From an uncultured Clostridia bacterium (GTDB lineage Bacteria > Bacillota > Clostridia > UBA1381): DNA of 38,528 bases. The notes beneath the pieces were generated by a model. It ran no database searches. It had not been told where the DNA came from and worked only from the letters and a program-made list of their open reading frames with translations. Positions 34,621 through 38,528 of the stretch are shown one piece after another. A program made the position numbers and the translations under genes. Position 1 is the first letter of the stretch. Each line of letters starts with the position of its first letter. The stretch spans positions 1-38,528 of the forward strand of contig CALXWJ010000050.1 in the NCBI GenBank assembly GCA_944392335.1, in the 5' to 3' direction.

Positions 34621-34657
34621 ACGTATATATTCTCCAATAAGGAAGGAAGTTTGAAAA

Positions 34658-35206
34658 ATGGACGAAATAAGAGAAATAGCGCTTCGTATCAGAGAACTGC
34701 GTGAAGTGTGCGGCTACAGCGTCGATGAAATAGCGAAAGAATTGGGAATCGACAGGGCCGTCTACGTCGGATATGAAGAAAACGGAAATGACATTCCGAT
34801 AAGTGTCATTTATCACCTTGCAAAGAAATTTAATGTAGATTTTTCAGAATTACTTACAGGCACTTCTGCAAAATTGAATACATATCAGGTCGTCCGTGCC
34901 GGTGAAGGTTTAATAGCAGACCGTTATCCGGGTTATTTTTTTCAAGACCTTGCTTTTCGATTTTCAAAAAAAATCATGCAGCCTTTTATTGTAACCCTTG
35001 ACCCTTCGGACAAACCTGCCGATCTTGTCACTCATAACGGTGAAGAATTTAATCTTGTTTTGGAAGGTACAATAATACTTACATTCGGAAATCAGACAAT
35101 TGAACTAAATGCGGGAGACAGCATATATTTTAACCCGACATATCCTCACGGTCAAAAATGCGGTTCATCCACTCCTGCCAAGTTCCTTACAATGATTTGC
35201 GAATAA
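34658..35206 (+). CDS. XRE-family HTH regulator with cupin domain
   Basis: 182 residues, ATG at 34658 after AAGGAAGGAAG. Residues ~7-62 are an XRE helix-turn-helix ('LREVCGYSVDEIAKELGIDR..YVGYEENGND'). Residues ~105-180 are a cupin ('THNGEEFNLVLEGTIILTF', 'LNAGDSIYFNPTYPHGQKC'), which in such proteins binds a small effector. Its gene is 27 bp ahead of an acyl-CoA synthetase. This pairing is frequent in anaerobic Firmicutes and suggests that the regulator senses a carboxylate or acyl-CoA and controls its own operon. The effector is unknown. Confidence 0.92.
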   Translation: MDEIREIALRIRELREVCGYSVDEIAKELGIDRAVYVGYEENGNDIPISVIYHLAKKFNVDFSELLTGTSAKLNTYQVVRAGEGLIADRYPGYFFQDLAFRFSKKIMQPFIVTLDPSDKPADLVTHNGEEFNLVLEGTIILTFGNQTIELNAGDSIYFNPTYPHGQKCGSSTPAKFLTMICE

Positions 35207-35233
35207 AAGGCAAATGAAAGGACGATTTTATAT

Positions 35234-36901
35234 ATGTTAGAAAAATATTTACCACGAATAAACTTTGATTCATACGAGGATTTTAAAGAGAATTATAAGG
35301 TAAACACACCGGATGATTTTAATTTCGGTTTTGATATAGTTGACGGTTGGGCAAAGGAAAATAAAAATAACCGGGCCCTTGTTTGGTGTGATGACCATGG
35401 AGAAGAAAAAGTTTTTACATATGAAGATATCAGCAAGCTGTCAAACCGTGCGGCAAATTTCTTTAAGGCAAAAGGTTTAAAGAAGGGTTCGGTTGTAATG
35501 CTGATATTGAGAAGACGCTGGGAATATTGGATCTGTGCTACCGCTTTGATCAAATTAGGTGTTATCTTCATTCCGGGCACTCTGCAGCTAACTAAAAAAG
35601 ATATTGCATACCGTGCAAATGCTGCCGGTATTGAAATGTTTATATGCATTAATGACGAATATGTAGTAAACCAAATGGAGTTGGCGCTCCCCGAAATGCC
35701 AACAGTTAAAAGCATAGGTTTGGTAGGGGATATTGACAAAGAGGGTTGGTTTAACTTTAATAAAGAATTAATGAATTACCCTGATGAATTTGAACGTCCC
35801 ACAGGCGATGAAGCAACCAAAGCCACGGATATTATGCAAATTTATTTTACATCAGGTACAACAGGCATGCCTAAAATGGTAATGCATAATTATCTTCATC
35901 CTCTCGGTCATATTGTAACCGCAAAATATTGGCAGAGAGTTCAGGAAAATAAGCTGCATATGAGCGTTTCAGATTCCGGATGGGCTAAATTCGGCTGGGG
36001 AAAAATTTACGGGCAATGGTGCTGCGGCGCGACGGTATTTGCTTATGATATGGATAAATTTATTCCGAAAAAATTATTGGGGATCATTGAAAAATACAAA
36101 CTGACAACTTTTTGCGCTCCGCCTACAATGTATCGTTTCATGCTTCAAGAGGATGTTGCTTCTTTTGATTTGTCAAGTGTTGAAAACTGGGCTACTGCAG
36201 GCGAACCTTTGAATCCGGAAGTATATAATAAATGGTTTGAATTAACAGGAGGAAAGATCCATACCGGTTTCGGTCAATCCGAGGGTACCGTATTACTTGC
36301 CGATTTTGAATGGTTTGAGCCTATTCCGGGTGCTATGGGCAAGCCTTCACCTATATATGATTTAAAGCTCATTAATGAAGAAGGAAAGGTTTGTGAAAAC
36401 GGCGAAGAAGGTGAAATAGTAATTTGCGATATTAAAAACAATCCTCCTGTCGGTTTATTCGTAGGATATTACAAAAACGAAGAACAAACAAACGAAGCAA
36501 TGGGAAACGGAAATTATAATCTTAAAGACGTCGCATGGAGAGATAACGATGGTTATTATTGGTTTGTTGGCCGGCATGACGATGTTATAAAGTGTTCAGG
36601 TTACCGTATTGGACCATTTGAGGTTGAAAGCGCTTTAATTGAACATCCTGCTGTTATTGAATGTGCCATCACTGCCGTTCCCGATCCTATAAGAGGACAA
36701 GTTGTTAAAGCTACTGTTGTTCTTGCAAAAGGTTACACACCTTCTGATGAATTGATTAAAGAGCTTCAAAATCATGTAAAAAAAGCAACCGCACCATATA
36801 AATACCCAAGAATTGTAGAATTTGTAGACGAACTTCCGAAAACCCTCGGCGGAAAAATCAAAAGAGCTCAAATAAGAAACACGGACGCACAGAAAAAATA
36901 A
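35234..36901 (+). CDS. AMP-forming acyl-CoA synthetase (medium-chain/benzoate-like)
   Basis: 555 residues, ATG at 35234 after AAAGGACGATTTTATAT. It activates a carboxylate to acyl-AMP and then acyl-CoA. Adenylation-domain motifs: A3 P-loop 'YFTSGTTGMPKM' (204-215), A5 'HTGFGQSEGTVL', A7 'VAWRDNDGYYWFVGRHDD', A8 'IKCSGYRIGPFEVESALIEH' and A10 with catalytic K541 in 'LPKTLGGKIKRAQ'. Overall it resembles ACSM-type medium-chain or aromatic acid ligases rather than Acs or FadD. The substrate cannot be read. It is co-transcribed with the XRE-cupin gene and followed by a hairpin at 36916-36944. Confidence 0.93.
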   Translation: MLEKYLPRINFDSYEDFKENYKVNTPDDFNFGFDIVDGWAKENKNNRALVWCDDHGEEKVFTYEDISKLSNRAANFFKAKGLKKGSVVMLILRRRWEYWICATALIKLGVIFIPGTLQLTKKDIAYRANAAGIEMFICINDEYVVNQMELALPEMPTVKSIGLVGDIDKEGWFNFNKELMNYPDEFERPTGDEATKATDIMQIYFTSGTTGMPKMVMHNYLHPLGHIVTAKYWQRVQENKLHMSVSDSGWAKFGWGKIYGQWCCGATVFAYDMDKFIPKKLLGIIEKYKLTTFCAPPTMYRFMLQEDVASFDLSSVENWATAGEPLNPEVYNKWFELTGGKIHTGFGQSEGTVLLADFEWFEPIPGAMGKPSPIYDLKLINEEGKVCENGEEGEIVICDIKNNPPVGLFVGYYKNEEQTNEAMGNGNYNLKDVAWRDNDGYYWFVGRHDDVIKCSGYRIGPFEVESALIEHPAVIECAITAVPDPIRGQVVKATVVLAKGYTPSDELIKELQNHVKKATAPYKYPRIVEFVDELPKTLGGKIKRAQIRNTDAQKK

Positions 36902-36915
36902 TTTTATTATTACAT

Positions 36916-36944
36916 AAATCCCTTCTCTTTTTCGTAAGGGATTT
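36916..36944 (+). terminator. Hairpin after the acyl-CoA synthetase gene, probable terminator
   Basis: AAATCCCTT (36916-36924) pairs perfectly with AAGGGATTT (36936-36944). The tail ATTTAATATT is only partly U-rich, so termination may be leaky. Confidence 0.55.
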
Positions 36945-36980
36945 AATATTATAACTCTAATATATAAATAAAAAAATCTA

Positions 36981-37009
36981 TTGAGTTTATTTTATTATTA
37001 TGATATAAT
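36981..37009 (+). promoter_or_regulatory. Promoter of the RpiB-like gene
   Basis: TTGAGT (36981-36986), 17-bp spacer, TATAAT (37004-37009). The start would be near 37016, next to a short CGGC-ATAA-GCCG hairpin (37017-37028) that may cap the 5' end of the mRNA. Confidence 0.75.
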
Positions 37010-37057
37010 ATTTATACGGCATAAGCCGGAAAATAATATGGATAGGAGAAATTTAAA

Positions 37058-37693
37058 ATGAGAATAGCATTAATTAACGAAAACAGTCAGGCAGCAAAAA
37101 ATTCTTTGATTTTTGAAACCTTAAAAAAAGTTGCAGATCCCATGGGACATGAAGTATATAACTATGGTATGTATTCTGCTGATGATGATAATCAGCTCAC
37201 ATATGTCCAGGCAGGTATTCTGGCGGCTATATTATTGAATTCGGGAGCCGCAGATTTTGTTATAACAGGCTGCGGAACAGGTGAAGGCGCCATGCTTGCA
37301 TGTAACTCATTTCCGAAAGTTCTTTGCGGGCATGTCACTTCACCTTTAGATGCTTATCTTTTCTCTCAGGTAAATGACGGCAATGCAATTGCCATACCCT
37401 TTGCTCAAGGGTTTGGCTGGGGTGCTGAGTTAAATCTTACATATATTTTTGAAAAACTATTTTCAACCCCGGGCGGCGGCGGATATCCTAAGGAAAGGGT
37501 AGAACCCGAACAAAGAAACAAAAAAATATTGGATAAAGTAAAAGAGGTCACACACAGAGATCTGTTGGAAATACTACCCATGCTTGACAAAGATTTATTA
37601 ATAGGTGCAATTTCGGGTAAAAACTTCAGCGAATATTTCTTTTCTAACTGCAAATGTGAAAAAATTGCCGATTATATAAAATCAATACTCTAA
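37058..37693 (+). CDS. RpiB/LacA/LacB-family sugar-phosphate isomerase
   Basis: 211 residues, ATG at 37058 after AGGAGAAATTT. The first ~145 residues follow the RpiB fold: 'MRIALINENSQAAKN' strand and loop, 'HEVYNYGMYSADD', and active-site C72 in 'ITGCGTGEGAMLACNSF', where classical RpiB has CGTGIGM. The loop therefore carries Glu in place of Ile/Ser and the substrate may not be ribose-5-phosphate. The C-terminal ~65 residues ('GGGYPKERVEPEQRNKKILD...LLEILPMLDKDLL') extend beyond the ~150-residue RpiB length and are seen in a longer subgroup that includes tetrose- or ketose-phosphate isomerases. It has its own promoter and no obvious operon partner. Confidence 0.85.
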   Translation: MRIALINENSQAAKNSLIFETLKKVADPMGHEVYNYGMYSADDDNQLTYVQAGILAAILLNSGAADFVITGCGTGEGAMLACNSFPKVLCGHVTSPLDAYLFSQVNDGNAIAIPFAQGFGWGAELNLTYIFEKLFSTPGGGGYPKERVEPEQRNKKILDKVKEVTHRDLLEILPMLDKDLLIGAISGKNFSEYFFSNCKCEKIADYIKSIL

Positions 37694-37738
37694 ACGCAAA
37701 AACTTTAAAGATACTCACTTATTTTTAAAAGAGACTAT

Positions 37739-38016
37739 ACTTTGCACGCAAAGTGTGTGGCAGCCGTTCCCTCTGCACTCCCTGTCGCGCCGGTATAATT
37801 TGCACATCTACGCAAATTATACCGGCGCTCCTTCAAGACATTCGCCCTGAATATTTATCCTCAACATTCTTTTCGGATAAATATATAAAGCAAGCTGCCG
37901 TATCGGTAAATGATTCGATATGGCAACTTGCTTTTTGTTGTGCAGAAAGATAAATGTTTCTGCACCGACCGCCTTTTAAAAAGGCTGTAAATTAAATCAA
38001 CATCGCAGATTTAATT
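37739..38016. repeat. Array of seven consecutive inverted repeats (hairpin cluster)
   Basis: In order: ACTTTG/CAAAGT (37739-37754); a 17-bp perfect stem 37787-37803 with 37812-37828 and an 8-nt loop; ATATTTATCC/GGATAAATAT (37851-37884); a 19-position stem 37887-37905 with 37916-37934 with two non-Watson-Crick positions, followed by T's; GTGCAGAAA/TTTCTGCAC (37940-37965); GCCTTTT/AAAAGGC (37971-37985); AATTAAATC/GATTTAATT (37990-38016). The arms differ in sequence, so this is not a tandem repeat. The fourth could terminate the RpiB-like transcript. I see no protein gene in 37694-38528. Confidence 0.7.
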
Positions 38017-38019
38017 CCT

Positions 38020-38135
38020 GAGTGAAACAATAGAAGATTAAAAATCGTATAAAATCAAAGGATAAAACAGTATGAAAATGCAATATAATGGTTTTATGTT
38101 GCTGACATTAAAAATTAAATTCTATTGTTCCGCTC
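38020..38135. repeat. Long inverted-repeat pair enclosing 84 bp (MITE-like or RNA)
   Basis: GAGTGAAACAATAGAA (38020-38035) is complementary to TTCTATTGTTCCGCTC (38120-38135) at 16 positions, two of them G-U in RNA. The enclosed sequence is AT-rich with no coding signal. I saw no target-site duplication flanking it. Confidence 0.5.
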
Positions 38136-38176
38136 AAAATTTTTATCATCATTATGACGATTGTTTATAAAATATA

Positions 38177-38205
38177 TTGATTAAATAAGAAAAATGTGTT
38201 ATAGT
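38177..38205 (+). promoter_or_regulatory. Promoter of the candidate noncoding RNA
   Basis: TTGATT (38177-38182), 17-bp spacer, TATAGT (38200-38205). The predicted start, ~38211, coincides with the first base of the outermost RNA stem. Confidence 0.65.
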
Positions 38206-38210
38206 AATTA

Positions 38211-38400
38211 TGCTACATTATACTCATTATAATGGGTTAAGTATATTTTCTCGTTATGAAGTGTACGCTAAATAGGTAAAAGCGTACACTCTGACTACTA
38301 AACTTTATAACGAGAAGTAATGAGTATTGGTGTAGCAACCTATTGTCAGGGTTGTATGTTTTTCGGTGCATAGCCTTGAAATATGGGTTATGCACTTTTT
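38211..38400 (+). ncRNA. Candidate ~190-nt structured noncoding RNA with nested stems and pseudoknot
   Basis: Four perfect stems nest inside one another: 38211-38217 with 38331-38337 (7 bp), 38220-38229 with 38318-38327 (10 bp), 38248-38257 with 38307-38316 (10 bp) and 38260-38269 with 38281-38290 (10 bp). An 18-nt bulge (38230-38247) lies on the 5' side and a 16-nt bulge (38291-38306) on the 3' side. The 11-nt terminal loop contains AATAGGT (38271-38277), which is exactly complementary to ACCTATT (38338-38344) just after the outer stem: a possible pseudoknot. CTGAC in the 3' bulge also matches GTCAG at 38345-38349. A consensus-like promoter lies immediately upstream and a terminator ends it. 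No reading frame of substance runs through it. It may belong to a named class (6S RNA and the raiA motif are the ones I would test), but I cannot assign it. Confidence 0.7.
38366..38400 (+). terminator. Intrinsic terminator of the candidate RNA
   Basis: GTGCATAGCC (38366-38375) pairs with GGTTATGCAC (38386-38395), with one G-U pair, followed by five T's. The last 128 bases of the window after it hold only a short hairpin (CGTGC/GCACG, 38513-38526) and no gene I recognise. Confidence 0.8.
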
Positions 38401-38528
38401 AGGTTTTGTAAAGTTAAAATGAAAAAATAGCATAATGATTTCACGAAATTCCGCCGATTTTTGCCAAATAGCTTTTAAATGCTCGACTGAAATTTGTCAA
38501 GGGTAAAATGAACGTGCCAAAGCACGCC

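Noticed and set aside
37017..37028. CGGC-ATAA-GCCG hairpin at the start of the RpiB-like transcript as a regulatory element
   Set aside because: Only 4 bp; too short to claim a function beyond possible 5'-end protection.
37753..37953. 66-residue open frame on the plus strand in the hairpin array
   Set aside because: No ribosome binding site, and the frame runs straight through several perfect inverted repeats whose symmetry explains the sequence better than coding. The composition (six Cys in a short peptide) looks accidental.

Overview
The window looks like a chromosome segment of an anaerobic, spore-forming, low-GC Firmicute of class Clostridia. The evidence is an AT-rich sequence, strong AGGAGG-type ribosome binding sites, a sporulation gene (gerW/ytfJ) next to scpA/scpB, an oxygen-sensitive ThiH-type thiazole route under a TPP riboswitch, and a large locus of S-layer-homology (SLH) surface proteins. 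SLH-anchored parallel beta-helix proteins recall plant-polysaccharide degraders such as Monoglobus. That placement is a guess.

Layout. (1) 1-180: C-terminal end of an ISAs1-type transposase, cut by the window edge, followed by a bidirectional terminator. (2) 309-18126, minus strand: seven secreted or surface proteins read from a promoter at about 18203-18232. They are a beta-propeller-like protein, a beta-helix protein without its own signal peptide, an SLH + beta-helix protein, a propeller/Ig/CBM-like/SLH protein, an SLH protein, an orphan ABC-type solute-binding lipoprotein, and a second SLH + beta-helix protein. (3) 18354-24771, minus strand: a housekeeping operon of response regulator, histidine kinase, galT, site-2 protease, scpA, scpB, DUF2953 protein and gerW/ytfJ, running from a consensus sigma-A promoter to a clear terminator. 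(4) 25121-27073, plus strand: ychF and an HD-domain protein with a structured leader. (5) 27421-34463, minus strand: a complete TPP-riboswitch operon (thiS-thiF-thiG-thiH-tenI-thiE-HAD-thiD-cytX). It makes the thiazole de novo and has no thiC, so the pyrimidine (HMP) is probably imported by CytX. (6) 34575-36901, plus strand: an XRE-cupin regulator with a palindrome at its transcription start, then an acyl-CoA synthetase. (7) 36981-37693: an RpiB/LacAB-type isomerase. (8) 37694-38528: no convincing protein gene, but very rich in nucleic-acid structure. It has seven consecutive inverted repeats, a long terminal-repeat-like pair, and a candidate ~190-nt noncoding RNA with its own promoter, four nested stems, a possible pseudoknot and a terminator.

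The best candidates for something undescribed are the RNA at 38211-38400, the hairpin array before it, and the surface operon. In that operon a five-T run on the stop codon of the propeller gene places the signal-less beta-helix gene exactly one frame away from being a fusion.
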